NCBI GenBank assembly: GCA_027064085.1
Contig: JAMOQH010000001.1
Span: 1 to 24,102 of the forward strand
Reading direction: 5' to 3'
DNA: 24,102 nucleotides
Source: a bacterium
Lineage (GTDB): Bacteria > UBP6 > JAFGXH01
Shown here: positions 14,953 to 23,600 of the stretch, in pieces
Layout of the letters: each line of letters starts with the position of its first letter
Numbering within the stretch: position 1 is the stretch's first letter
Program-made: the position numbers and the translations under genes
Notes under the pieces: generated by a model
What the model saw: the letters and a program-made list of their open reading frames with translations, nothing else
Databases searched by the model: none
Told to the model about the DNA's origin: nothing

Positions 14953-15716
14953 TATATCTCCTCTTCGTCATTTTCAAGTCTAACAAGAACATTATTACTT
15001 GCTTTAAATTCATTAAAAATAACTAAATCTAAGTTTTCTTTTCTTTTTTTGCTTTCTTTTAAGATAATTTGGCTTCTATTTAATTTTTTAAAAAAATTAT
15101 CAAAACCAAGTATTATTTTAATATATTTATCATTATCATCACATTTTAAAATGCTTTCATATCCTCTAAAATCAGTTAAACTAACTTCAGATAAATTACA
15201 ATTTTTGTTTAATTTTGATTTATTAAATAATATATTTATATTTTCCATTGTTCTAAGCTTTTTTTTAAATAAACTAAAATTAGTTTCATATTCATTCATA
15301 GTTAAACCAGAATAAATAGTAAGTTCTTTTACTTCAGAAGGATAGGCTTTCAAAAAAATTGAATATTCCGTGTTATAAAAATATAATATATCTAATAAAA
15401 CTACTCCTTTTACTTTGTGTTCTTTAATAGATACAGATATTTTATCAGGTAGAATTCTTGTAACCCTTACTTTTTTTATCCATGATAATTCTAGTAGTTT
15501 TTTTTCTATTCCTTGTAAATCAATATCAAAAACAGATATATTTTTATCAATAGCAACTCTATCAACTAAATCCTTAAAGGAGTAATGAGAGATATCAGTA
15601 ATAACTATTTTCTTTAGTTTAAATATAGGAGCTTTTTTAATATCATTTCTAAAATAATATAGCAAAGCTAAGCCCAAAACGAATAAAAAGATAGTAAAAT
15701 ACTTAATATACTTCAT
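14952..15716 (-). CDS. ftsQ: Cell division protein FtsQ (POTRA domain)
   Basis: Bitopic divisome protein that links FtsA/FtsK-side components to the periplasmic FtsB/FtsL/FtsWI complex. The short cytoplasmic start (MKYIK) is followed by one membrane helix (about residues 6-21, FTIFLFVLGLALLYYF) and a periplasmic POTRA domain at ~31-100 (FKLKKIVITDIS...WIKKVRVTRILPDKISVSIKEH), then the FtsQ beta domain (~105-245). Sequence similarity in this family is low, so the call rests on topology, the POTRA pattern and the ddl-ftsQ-ftsA order. ATG at 15716 is preferred, overlapping the ddl stop by one base (TGATG); a TTG one codon earlier is also open. Length fits the family. Confidence 0.92.
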   Translation of the reverse strand: MKYIKYFTIFLFVLGLALLYYFRNDIKKAPIFKLKKIVITDISHYSFKDLVDRVAIDKNISVFDIDLQGIEKKLLELSWIKKVRVTRILPDKISVSIKEHKVKGVVLLDILYFYNTEYSIFLKAYPSEVKELTIYSGLTMNEYETNFSLFKKKLRTMENINILFNKSKLNKNCNLSEVSLTDFRGYESILKCDDNDKYIKIILGFDNFFKKLNRSQIILKESKKRKENLDLVIFNEFKASNNVLVRLENDEEEI

Positions 15717-16627
15717 CAAATACCATGAATTTTAGCAGATTCAACAATTTTTTCAACCAACTGTTCAAAACTTATTCCATTATGTTTAGCAATTTTAGGA
15801 ATTAAGCTACTATTAGTCATTCCTGGGAGAGTATTTACTTCTAATAAAAACATTTCGTTTCCTTTAACGATATAATCTATTCTAATAACTCCATTACACT
15901 TCAAAATACCATTTATTTTTTTACTATATTCAAATAATTTATTACTTACATTATTAGAAATATTTGCAGGAGTTAAATATTTAGTTCCATGGGATACATA
16001 CTTAGCATCATAGTCATAAAATTCATTTTCAGGCTGAATTTCAACTGTTCCTAAGACTTCTCCATTCAAAACAGCAACTTGTACTTCCTGACCTTTTATA
16101 TAAGGTTCAACTAACAGCTCTCCATATTTTGATAACCCATTTTTTACATCTTTAAGCAATGCTTTTTTATTTTTTACTAAAGTAATTCCAACACTTGAGC
16201 CCTCATTTGCAGGTTTTACAACCATAGGGAAATCAAATTTAATACTTTCCAAATCTTTTAATGAACTAATTTCTTTAAAATTAATTATAGGTATTTGATA
16301 AAAAGATAAAATTTGCTTAGTAAATACTTTATTCATAGCAATAGAACTAGAAACGACAGGACTTCCCGTATATGGCTTTTGAATTGTTTCTAAAAACCCT
16401 TGAATTAGACCATCTTCGCCAAACCTTCCATGAAGAGCATTAAAAATGACATCAACATCTTTAGATTTATTGTATAAATCATCTAATTTAGGGTCAATTT
16501 TGTCTACAGAATAACCTAGAGTTATCAATGCATTATATATTGCTTCTCCAGTTTTTAAAGAAACTTCTCTTTCTGAGCTTAAACCACCAAGTAATAATCC
16601 AATTTTCAATTTTTTACTTTCATTCAT
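15716..16627 (-). CDS. ddl: D-alanine--D-alanine ligase
   Basis: Cytoplasmic ATP-grasp enzyme joining two D-alanines to make the dipeptide used by MurF for peptidoglycan precursors. The 303 residues contain the N-terminal LLGGLSSEREVSLKTG (Glu21 in the first D-Ala site), the HGRFGEDGLIQG loop (66-77), the ATP-grasp glycine loop EGSSVGI (142-148), and the metal-binding end EVNTLPGMT (263-271) with Asp251 in RIDYIV. All are at the family's normal spacing. It heads the minus-strand division cluster; ftsQ overlaps its stop. The ribosome site is weak (GGTG ahead of the ATG). The usual upstream partners murC/murB are not present: the next gene upstream is the divergent molybdenum hydroxylase operon. 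Confidence 0.97.
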   Translation of the reverse strand: MNESKKLKIGLLLGGLSSEREVSLKTGEAIYNALITLGYSVDKIDPKLDDLYNKSKDVDVIFNALHGRFGEDGLIQGFLETIQKPYTGSPVVSSSIAMNKVFTKQILSFYQIPIINFKEISSLKDLESIKFDFPMVVKPANEGSSVGITLVKNKKALLKDVKNGLSKYGELLVEPYIKGQEVQVAVLNGEVLGTVEIQPENEFYDYDAKYVSHGTKYLTPANISNNVSNKLFEYSKKINGILKCNGVIRIDYIVKGNEMFLLEVNTLPGMTNSSLIPKIAKHNGISFEQLVEKIVESAKIHGI

Positions 16628-16654
16628 AATAACACCATAAAAAGCTATAGTAAC

Positions 16655-16682
16655 TATATATTTTTTAGATTCAATTTCTCAA
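16655..16682 (-). promoter_or_regulatory. Possible promoter of ddl-ftsQ-ftsA
   Basis: On the minus strand TTGAGA (16677-16682) lies 16 bp from TATATA (16655-16660). An overlapping alternative, TTGAAT with TACTAT, is equally possible. The whole stretch is very AT-rich, so chance matches are likely. Confidence 0.3.
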
Positions 16683-16784
16683 TTTTTTGATTTTATTTTT
16701 TAATTTTATTTATATTCTCCTCTATTTGCTTCTATTGTTGAATAAAATGGAGTTTATTTATTTAATTTATTATATTTCACTTAT

Positions 16785-16833
16785 AAAAAAAGAAAGCGTT
16801 ATACCGTAATTAATACGGTAGCTTTACTTTTTT
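16785..16833. terminator. Strong two-way hairpin terminator in the ddl/Mo hydroxylase intergenic region
   Basis: The core TACCGTA-ATTAA-TACGGTA (16802-16820) is a perfect 7-bp stem. It is flanked by an AAAAAAGAAAGC tract on the left and GCTTTACTTTTTT on the right, which also pair apart from a 4-nt internal loop and one bulged A. With an A run before and a T run after the stem, the element should terminate transcription in both directions. It sits between two divergent genes, where no known transcript needs terminating. The remaining intergenic bases (16683-16784 and 16834-16875) show no gene. Confidence 0.7.
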
Positions 16834-16875
16834 CCATGGAAAATGCTTTTAGCAGTTGAAATGGCAGAAATAATA

Positions 16876-16904
16876 TTGACTTTAGCCAATAAAAAGATTA
16901 GAAT
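16876..16904 (+). promoter_or_regulatory. Sigma70-type promoter of the Mo hydroxylase operon
   Basis: TTGACT (16876-16881), a 17-bp spacer and TAGAAT (16899-16904) each match consensus at 5 of 6. Transcription would start near 16911, about 23 nt before the ATG, leaving no room for a riboswitch. No operator dyad is apparent. Confidence 0.65.
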
Positions 16905-16933
16905 TTAGGTCAAATTTTTAGTTGGGGTTATTA

Positions 16934-19132
16934 ATGGAAAAAGTTGTTGGAAAAAACATAGAACGCTTTGACGCTAAATCAAAGGTTACAGGCACTGCTT
17001 TATATGCAGATGATATACCGCTTAATGATTTTCTATACGGAGCACAAGTAGGTTCTCCTGTTGCAAGAGGAATACTAAAAGCTATAAAAAAAGACCCAGA
17101 TTTTGATTGGACGGGGTTTACTTTTGTTGACTATAAAGATATTCCCGGGAAAAATGAAGTAGAATCTGTTGTTTGGGATATGCCTTTTTTAGTAGAATCC
17201 GAAATTAGATATCATGGTCAGGCAATTCTTTTACTTGCTCATAAAAATAAAGAGACCTTAGAAGAAGGTATTAAACGAATTTCTTTTGACATAGAAGAAT
17301 TACCTTATGTAACAACAATAGATGAGTCACTATCTAAAAAAATAATAATGGCAAGAGAAGATAATGTTTTTAGAACTAAATTGCTTCATAGAGGTGATTT
17401 AGAAAAGGGTTTTAAAAATGCTGATTTTATTTTTGAAAATACTTATTACACTCCTCATCAAGAACAAGCATATATTGAACCATTTGCAATGACTGCTCAC
17501 TGGGAAAACAACAAAGTATATATTAAAGGAACTATGCAATGCCCCTACTATATTCATGGTGGCTTAAAAGTTCTTTTTGATAAAAAAGATGATGAAGTAA
17601 TTATTGCTCAATCTGCAGTTGGAGGAGCCTTTGGAGGAAAAGAAGACTATCCTACTGTTATTTCTGGTCATGCGGCATTATTGTCATTAAAATCAGGTAA
17701 AACTGTTAAAATCATATACGATAGAGATTTAGACATGAATATTACAACCAAAAGACACCCCTCTAAATCAGTAGTCAAAATTGGTGTAACAAAATCAGGT
17801 AAAATAACAGCCCTTGACATGGATTTTATCTTAGATGGTGGAGCCTATGAAACAATGAGTTCTGTTATTTTAGCAAGAGGAATGCTTCATGCTTTTGGCC
17901 CTTACGAGCTTGCTAATGTAAGGATAAATGGAGTAATTGTTGCAACCAATACACCTCCAAATGGTGCATTTAGAGGCTTTGGAGCGCCTCAATCATTTTT
18001 TGCAATAGAAAGTCAAATAGATTTAATAGCTCAAAAATTAAATATGTCTCCTTCTGAATTAAGAAAACTTAATTTTGTTAAGAAAAATGGCACATTTCCA
18101 ACAGGACAACTACTTGGAGATGATGTTTTAATAACAGAAGTATTTGAGCAAATGTTAAATAATGCTGATTATGAAAATTTACAAAAAGAAATAGCTGAAT
18201 TTAATAAAAATAACAAAACCAAAAAAAGAGGTTTTGGGTTTTCAACTTTCTTTCATGGAGCAGGTTTTACGGGAAATGGTGAAGTGATGGTTGCTTCTAA
18301 AGCTGGCGTAAGACTTCAAAAAGACGGTAAAGTATTTGTACTAGTTGCCAATACAGAAATGGGTCAAGGAGCACATACTGTATTACCTCAAATTGTTGCA
18401 GAAGCATTAGAATTACCTATGGATTATGTCAGAACAGAAAAAGTTGATACTTCTATAGTTCCAAATTCAGGGCCAACTGTTGCCTCAAGAACAACAATGA
18501 TAGTTGGTGAAATTTTACGAAGAGTTGGTAAAAAAATCAAAAAAACATTAAACTACAATAATGAATCAGATTATTTAGAAAAAGTTAAAGCTTACTTAAA
18601 TAACAAAGATAGTGAAAATTTCTATGAAACATATAATAAACCTCCAAAAATCGTTTGGGATGATGAAAATTACCGGGGAGACGCCTATGGTACTTATGCA
18701 TGGGCAGCTTATGGAGTATTAACCGAAGTTGACACATTATCTTATGATGTTAAACTAATTAATGCTTGGAGTGTTTTTGATATAGGTAAAGTAATTAATC
18801 CATTGCTTGCAAGTGGTCAAGTAGAAGGCGGAATGATACAATCATTTGGTTATGCATTAACAGAAAATATCGTATTCGATAAAAAAGGTAAATATTGGAA
18901 TGCAGATTTTACAAATTATATTATTCCATCAATTATGGATGTTCCTAAAATGCATATAGATTTCTACAATAGAGAATACGAATTTGGCCCTTATGGAGCC
19001 AAAGGCTTAGGCGAATTACCTATGGATGGAGGAGCTCCTGCCGTTAATAATGCAATCAGAAATGCTATAGGAGTTGATTTATTTAACTTACCATTATCAC
19101 CAGAACAAATCATGGACAAAATGGAAAGATAA
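16934..19132 (+). CDS. Xanthine dehydrogenase-family molybdenum-binding subunit
   Basis: Large catalytic subunit binding molybdopterin cytosine dinucleotide (or related Moco) and hydroxylating N-heterocycles or aldehydes with water-derived oxygen. From the ATG at 16934 it has 732 residues: the a/b hammerhead domain (~12-120, VTGTALYADDIP) and the Mo-binding domains. Visible motifs are VGGAFGGKEDYP (~229-240), TPPNGAFRGFGAPQ (~337-350), MGQGAHTVLPQI (~475-486) and GAKGLGELPMDGGAPA (~687-702). FGGKE aligns with the substrate Glu802 region and FRGFG with the Arg880 region of bovine xanthine oxidoreductase. The final GLGE contains the base-catalyst Glu. Together these favour a purine hydroxylase over a CO dehydrogenase. 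Residues ~530-560 are a Lys/Asn-rich linker. An in-frame TTG at 16922 is a less likely start. It is first in the operon. Confidence 0.92.
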   Translation: MEKVVGKNIERFDAKSKVTGTALYADDIPLNDFLYGAQVGSPVARGILKAIKKDPDFDWTGFTFVDYKDIPGKNEVESVVWDMPFLVESEIRYHGQAILLLAHKNKETLEEGIKRISFDIEELPYVTTIDESLSKKIIMAREDNVFRTKLLHRGDLEKGFKNADFIFENTYYTPHQEQAYIEPFAMTAHWENNKVYIKGTMQCPYYIHGGLKVLFDKKDDEVIIAQSAVGGAFGGKEDYPTVISGHAALLSLKSGKTVKIIYDRDLDMNITTKRHPSKSVVKIGVTKSGKITALDMDFILDGGAYETMSSVILARGMLHAFGPYELANVRINGVIVATNTPPNGAFRGFGAPQSFFAIESQIDLIAQKLNMSPSELRKLNFVKKNGTFPTGQLLGDDVLITEVFEQMLNNADYENLQKEIAEFNKNNKTKKRGFGFSTFFHGAGFTGNGEVMVASKAGVRLQKDGKVFVLVANTEMGQGAHTVLPQIVAEALELPMDYVRTEKVDTSIVPNSGPTVASRTTMIVGEILRRVGKKIKKTLNYNNESDYLEKVKAYLNNKDSENFYETYNKPPKIVWDDENYRGDAYGTYAWAAYGVLTEVDTLSYDVKLINAWSVFDIGKVINPLLASGQVEGGMIQSFGYALTENIVFDKKGKYWNADFTNYIIPSIMDVPKMHIDFYNREYEFGPYGAKGLGELPMDGGAPAVNNAIRNAIGVDLFNLPLSPEQIMDKMER

Positions 19133-19142
19133 ATGATGTAAG

Positions 19143-19204
19143 GGCGAATCCTAGTATTCGCCTTTGAACACAATAGTATATAAAGGCATAGTATTACTAT
19201 GCCT
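19143..19204. repeat. Tandem REP-like hairpins between Mo and 2Fe-2S subunit genes
   Basis: GGCGAAT-CCTAGT-ATTCGCC (19143-19162) and AGGCATAG-TATTA-CTATGCCT (19184-19204) are two perfect dyads, much richer in G/C than the flanks, filling the 85-bp gap between two co-oriented genes of one enzyme. The first begins AAGGGCGAAT, resembling dispersed REP/RAYT-type palindromes seen in many bacteria. Likely roles are 3'-end protection of the first cistron or modulation of subunit ratio. The second lies only 3 nt from the AAGGAGG of the next gene and could hinder ribosome access. Confidence 0.6.
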
Positions 19205-19217
19205 CTAAGGAGGTAAA

Positions 19218-19706
19218 ATGAATAAAATAAAAGTATCTTTCAAAGTAAACAACAAAGATTATGAAATTGAAACAACACCCTTAAGAAGATTATTGGATAT
19301 ATTAAGAGAAGATTTAAAGTTAATGGGAACCAAGGAAGGTTGTGGTGAAGGAGAATGTGGAGCATGTTCTGTATTAATAGATGGAGAATTAAGCTTGGCC
19401 TGTATTACTCCGGCCACACAACTAGAAGGGAAAGAAATCTTAACCATAGAAGGTATCTCTGATAAAGATGGAGAGCCTTCTTATATTCAAAAAGCATTTA
19501 TTGACAAAGGAGCTGTTCAATGTGGCTTTTGTACTCCAGGATTTGTAATGGCAACTCATAAATATATCAAAGATGGTGGAAGCAATGATGAAACAAAAAT
19601 AAAAGAAGCTTTAAGTGGTAATTTTTGCAGGTGTACAGGCTATGCTAAAATTGTTGATGGTGTCAAAGAAGCAATTGTTAGACATAATGACAAGGAGGCA
19701 AAATGA
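19218..19706 (+). CDS. Xanthine dehydrogenase-family 2Fe-2S subunit
   Basis: Small electron-transfer subunit carrying two [2Fe-2S] clusters that pass electrons from the Mo centre to FAD. The 162 residues hold a plant-ferredoxin-type N-terminal cluster (Cys42, 47, 50 and 62; GCGEGECGAC...LAC) and a helical C-terminal cluster (Cys102, 105, 137, 139; QCGFCTPGF...FCRCTGYAKIV). All eight ligands are present at family spacing. AAGGAGG precedes the ATG by 5 nt. The stop overlaps the FAD-subunit ATG by 4 nt (ATGA). It sits after two hairpins that separate it from the Mo subunit. Length and motifs match the CoxS/XdhC-type small subunits; the substrate cannot be told from this subunit. Confidence 0.96.
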   Translation: MNKIKVSFKVNNKDYEIETTPLRRLLDILREDLKLMGTKEGCGEGECGACSVLIDGELSLACITPATQLEGKEILTIEGISDKDGEPSYIQKAFIDKGAVQCGFCTPGFVMATHKYIKDGGSNDETKIKEALSGNFCRCTGYAKIVDGVKEAIVRHNDKEAK

Positions 19707-20521
19707 TTTCAGTTTTAAGACCAAAAACAACCAAGGAATTATTTGAAATTTTAGATAAAGAAGATAAAAACTATCTTTTTCTTGCTGGTGGAACAGACAT
19801 AATGCCTTCTATTAAAAAAGGAATAGAAAAAAGAGAAGATTTAATTGATTTATCTTTCTTAAAAAAAGGATTTTCAGGTGTTTATCGAGATAAAACAAAT
19901 ATTATTGTTAAATCTTTGACTACATTTGCAAAAATACAAAAAGACGAGCTTTTAAATAAGCATTTTCCTTCTTTTATTAAAGCTTCAAAGCTAATTGGAG
20001 GCTATACAATACAAGGAATGGCTACCATTGCAGGAAACATAGTGAATGCATCTCCAGCGGCTGATTCCCTCCCCTCTTTACTGACTCTAAATGCAAAAGT
20101 TACTTTATTATCTAGCAATGGTGAAAGAATTATAGAGTTAAAGGATTTTTATAAAGGATACAAAAATTTAGAAATTAAAAACAATGAAATTATTTCAAAT
20201 ATAATTATCCCAACTAGTGATTATCAAGCTGATTTCATAGAAGTTGGAACAAGAAAAGCCATGAGTATTACAAAAGTTTCATTAGCCTATGCTTACAAAG
20301 ATAAAAACATATTTCTTTCTGCAGGTTCTGCTTTTGCTTACCCTAAAAGATTATTTGCAACTGAAAAAAGATTTTTTGAAAAAGATTTAACGAAGAAAGA
20401 TTTTGAAATTATTTTAAAAGAAGATGTTTCTCCACTTGATGACATTAGGTCATCAGGAAATTATAGATTTAATGTACTAAGAAACCTAGTCTTTAGTTTA
20501 TACCAAGAATTACAAAAATAG
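19703..20521 (+). CDS. Xanthine dehydrogenase-family FAD-binding subunit
   Basis: Medium subunit binding FAD, the exit point for electrons to NAD+ or another acceptor. Of the 272 residues, ~1-165 are the PCMH-type FAD domain with LAGGTDIMPSIKKG (28-40) and TIAGNIVNASPAADSLPSLL (108-127), the two family flavin-contact loops. Residues ~170-270 are the CO-dehydrogenase flavoprotein C-terminal domain. No extra Fe-S cysteines are present, unlike 4-hydroxybenzoyl-CoA reductase, whose beta subunit has a 4Fe-4S insert. It is slightly shorter than the typical 285-295 residues. The ATG overlaps the 2Fe-2S subunit stop; AAGGAGG lies inside that gene. It is the last gene in the operon; no XdhC/MocA chaperone or transporter follows. 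Confidence 0.93.
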   Translation: MISVLRPKTTKELFEILDKEDKNYLFLAGGTDIMPSIKKGIEKREDLIDLSFLKKGFSGVYRDKTNIIVKSLTTFAKIQKDELLNKHFPSFIKASKLIGGYTIQGMATIAGNIVNASPAADSLPSLLTLNAKVTLLSSNGERIIELKDFYKGYKNLEIKNNEIISNIIIPTSDYQADFIEVGTRKAMSITKVSLAYAYKDKNIFLSAGSAFAYPKRLFATEKRFFEKDLTKKDFEIILKEDVSPLDDIRSSGNYRFNVLRNLVFSLYQELQK

Positions 20522-20664
20522 ACAATTTTTGTCACATATATGTATAATATTACATAAAACATAAAACATTGTTATAATAAAACTAACTATTTTCTATTTT
20601 TTTTCAACTTATTAAGGAAAAAAAATTGCTTTCTATATCTAATGGAAAGTTATTAGGAGGCTTT

Positions 20665-23600
20665 ATGTTTAGGTTATTGATTTATGTACTTTTAACAATA
20701 TTCTTTGTTGCTTGTGGTAATAGTAATGATTTATCTAATAAAAACTTAGATACAAATTCTATCAAAGTAAAGGATCTTTTAATAGATAACACTATTAATG
20801 CTAAGAATAATACAATTAATAAGAATATCACTTTATTCGAGGGTTATTTAAATAAAGAATACTCCTACGATTTGAAGTCAGAAGCACATCTTAGTGGAGA
20901 AAATTTTTATATCTACTCAGATAACCTTCCAGAAGGTCTAGAATTAAATGAAAAAACTGGTGTTATTTCAGGTACTCCTGTTAAAAAAGGTAATTTTAAA
21001 TTCGAAATAGCCATAAAATCAGAAGAAAATGGCGAACCACTTGTTATTCGTCCTGTAAATATTTCTATTGGTGATAGTATCTTATTTTATAAAGATGTTC
21101 GCTCATTTATTGATTTATCTAAAAGTGTACATTCTAACACTATAGACAACAATCAATTAATTGATTTATCATCATCACCTGCAAAAGATTTTTTTAAATT
21201 TTATAATCAAGGGATTTCTAGTGTTAGAGTTTGCCAACAAGGATACTTAAAGCTAGATGGTAATGATTGCTCGTATTCAAGCGATTTTAATAACAATAAT
21301 ATCATTGCTCCTTTTGCAGACCCAGAATTAGTTCAAGGAACAGATTCTAAAATTTATTATCAAATAAGAGGTCTTCAACCAAGAAGAATGCTTATAGTAC
21401 AATTTAAAAATATGCACAGAACAACAGACACTAAAGCTAGTCAAAACTTTGAAGTTATAATCTATGAAAGCTCTAATAGAATTAGTTTTTTATATGGTTT
21501 ATCTTATTCATTTTCAGATAACACTCAAAAACACCTAGGAACGAATGCAGTCATTGGTCTTTATAGCCCTAATAAGCAGTACATTGTTTCTCCTGAAGAT
21601 GCAAATACTGATCCTAAACCAATAATATTTGATGGTACAGTAATCACTTTCAAAGCTCCTGATTTAAATACTACCCAATATACTAAAAAACTTGATGGTA
21701 ATCTAGTTACTGATTTTATTGATATTTCAAGATACCTAGAAGAATCACAAGATTGTAGCTCAGATTCACAATGTAGAATTTCAAATAAATGTATCAATAA
21801 TACTAAATGTGCAGCAAATATATTAACAGTACCTTTGTTGTATGATAATGCTAAAAAGGTTGACTTACCTTTTAATTTTAATTTCTATGGTAATTCATAT
21901 AACGATATAAAAGTTCATGAAAATGGATATTTATTTTTTGATTCAGAAAATTATAATTACTATTCACAAAAACCAACAAAAAATACTGCAATGCCTGTAA
22001 ATCAAATGGGGCTAAACTATGTTATTGCAGGTCTATTTTCTAATATTGAATTAAAATCTGTTGGTGGAGGCAACATTCTTTATAATGTTATTGGTGAATC
22101 GCCAAATAGAAAAGCAATATTTTTATATGATAAAGTTAAAGTAATAGATCCAGCAAATAAAGAAACTTCTCATATTTGTACTTTTGAAATCAAACTACAT
22201 GAAACATCTAATATAATCGAATTTATATACGGAACAAACAATAATTCAAGCTTTTGCAATGGCCTTGCTTCAAGTGTAGGCTTAAAAAAGGATGATACGG
22301 ACTACATATCAATAGTAGCCAATAATCCTGTTATAAAACAAGGTAAGTCTATTATTTTTGTTCCAAATGATAATTTAGCAAATTCTTATACTTGGGTTGG
22401 AATAGGTAATCAGTTCAGAAATTCAAATGCAACAAATGGAGTAAATGGAAAATTTGAAAAAGTTCCATCACAATGGTATTTAATAGATGACCAGCCCGCA
22501 ACTGAATTTGTTAACTATGATAAAACAGTTGTTCCTGATCATTGGTTAAATACTGACGGATATTCTATAGATGGGTTCCAAGATGATAATTATCTTATTT
22601 TGTCAACCCAATCTTTAGGATTAACTTTTGATGTATATGGAAATCCTAGGTCTCTTTTTTATCTACAATCTAATGGTGGAGTAACATTTGAGAGTGGTGT
22701 AATTGATTATACTGAACCAAGTTCTTTAGGGTACAGTGGTTCTCCGTTGATTGGATTATTTCCATATTGGAATGATTTGGATCCAACCGAAGGTGAAATA
22801 AGAGGTGTTGTTTATACTGGGGGTTCAGAAGCAATACTTGTCTTTGAATGGAATCAGGTTCCTGCAAGAGGAGATGGAATCATAAGGAATAGTAAATATA
22901 CTTTTCAAATTCAAATATATGAAAAGGGCCAAATATACATGTGCTATAAAGAAATGATTAATGGAAATAGAAATACAAGCTATTTAAGTGGTGTTAGAAA
23001 AAATCACACGGATTATAAAGAAAATTTATACTCCTTACAGGACCTAGCCACAACTAGTAATTGTGTTGCCTATACTCCTGTTTATAAATACCCTCCTAAT
23101 CATATTGTAGCAACTCGTTCAACTACAAGTAGCAAAGATGGTGGTGAAGAGAATGTTGCTTTAGGATTTTCATATAATTTTATGGGAACTATGTTTAATC
23201 ATATAACAATAGGAAGTAACGGTATAGCAAGATTTGAAAATGCTCCGGCAAATGATTTAAAAGGGCACAATGAAAAACTTTCTAGCATTAATGCCTATGA
23301 CAACTCATTAGCATTGTTCTGGGATGATTTAAATCCTCTAGATAATCCAGACCCTGCTTCTGGTATTTTTTATACAACAACAGGAACTGCTCCAAATAGA
23401 CAATTTATTCTTTCATACAATGCTGTTCCTCATGGTAGAGTTAATGGAAATTCAAGAATTTCAACTCAACTAGTAATAAAAGAAGATAGCCCTAATATTT
23501 TATACTGCTATGGAGACTTGTCAGGAGCTTACCATACAGGTGATAATGCTACAATTGGAGTTAGAAAAACAAAAACGAATTATACTCAATTATCGTATAA

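Noticed and set aside
14929-15315. 128-codon plus-strand ORF opposite ftsQ
   Set aside because: Ser/Phe/Leu-rich antisense shadow of an AT-rich gene; ftsQ is supported by its POTRA pattern and operon position.
16749-16811. 20-codon plus-strand ORF starting at an ATG in the ddl/Mo hydroxylase gap
   Set aside because: No ribosome site, low-complexity AT-rich codons, and the frame ends inside the terminator hairpin.
16834-16933. Molybdenum-cofactor riboswitch ahead of the Mo hydroxylase operon
   Set aside because: A good promoter at 16876-16904 leaves a leader of only about 23 nt, too short for any riboswitch; the hairpin further upstream lies outside the transcript.
20522-20664. Terminator or promoter between the FAD subunit and the giant lipoprotein
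   Set aside because: A TATAAT at about 20573-20578 has no convincing -35, and the only dyad (ACATATATGT) is too short for a terminator; nothing firm can be annotated.
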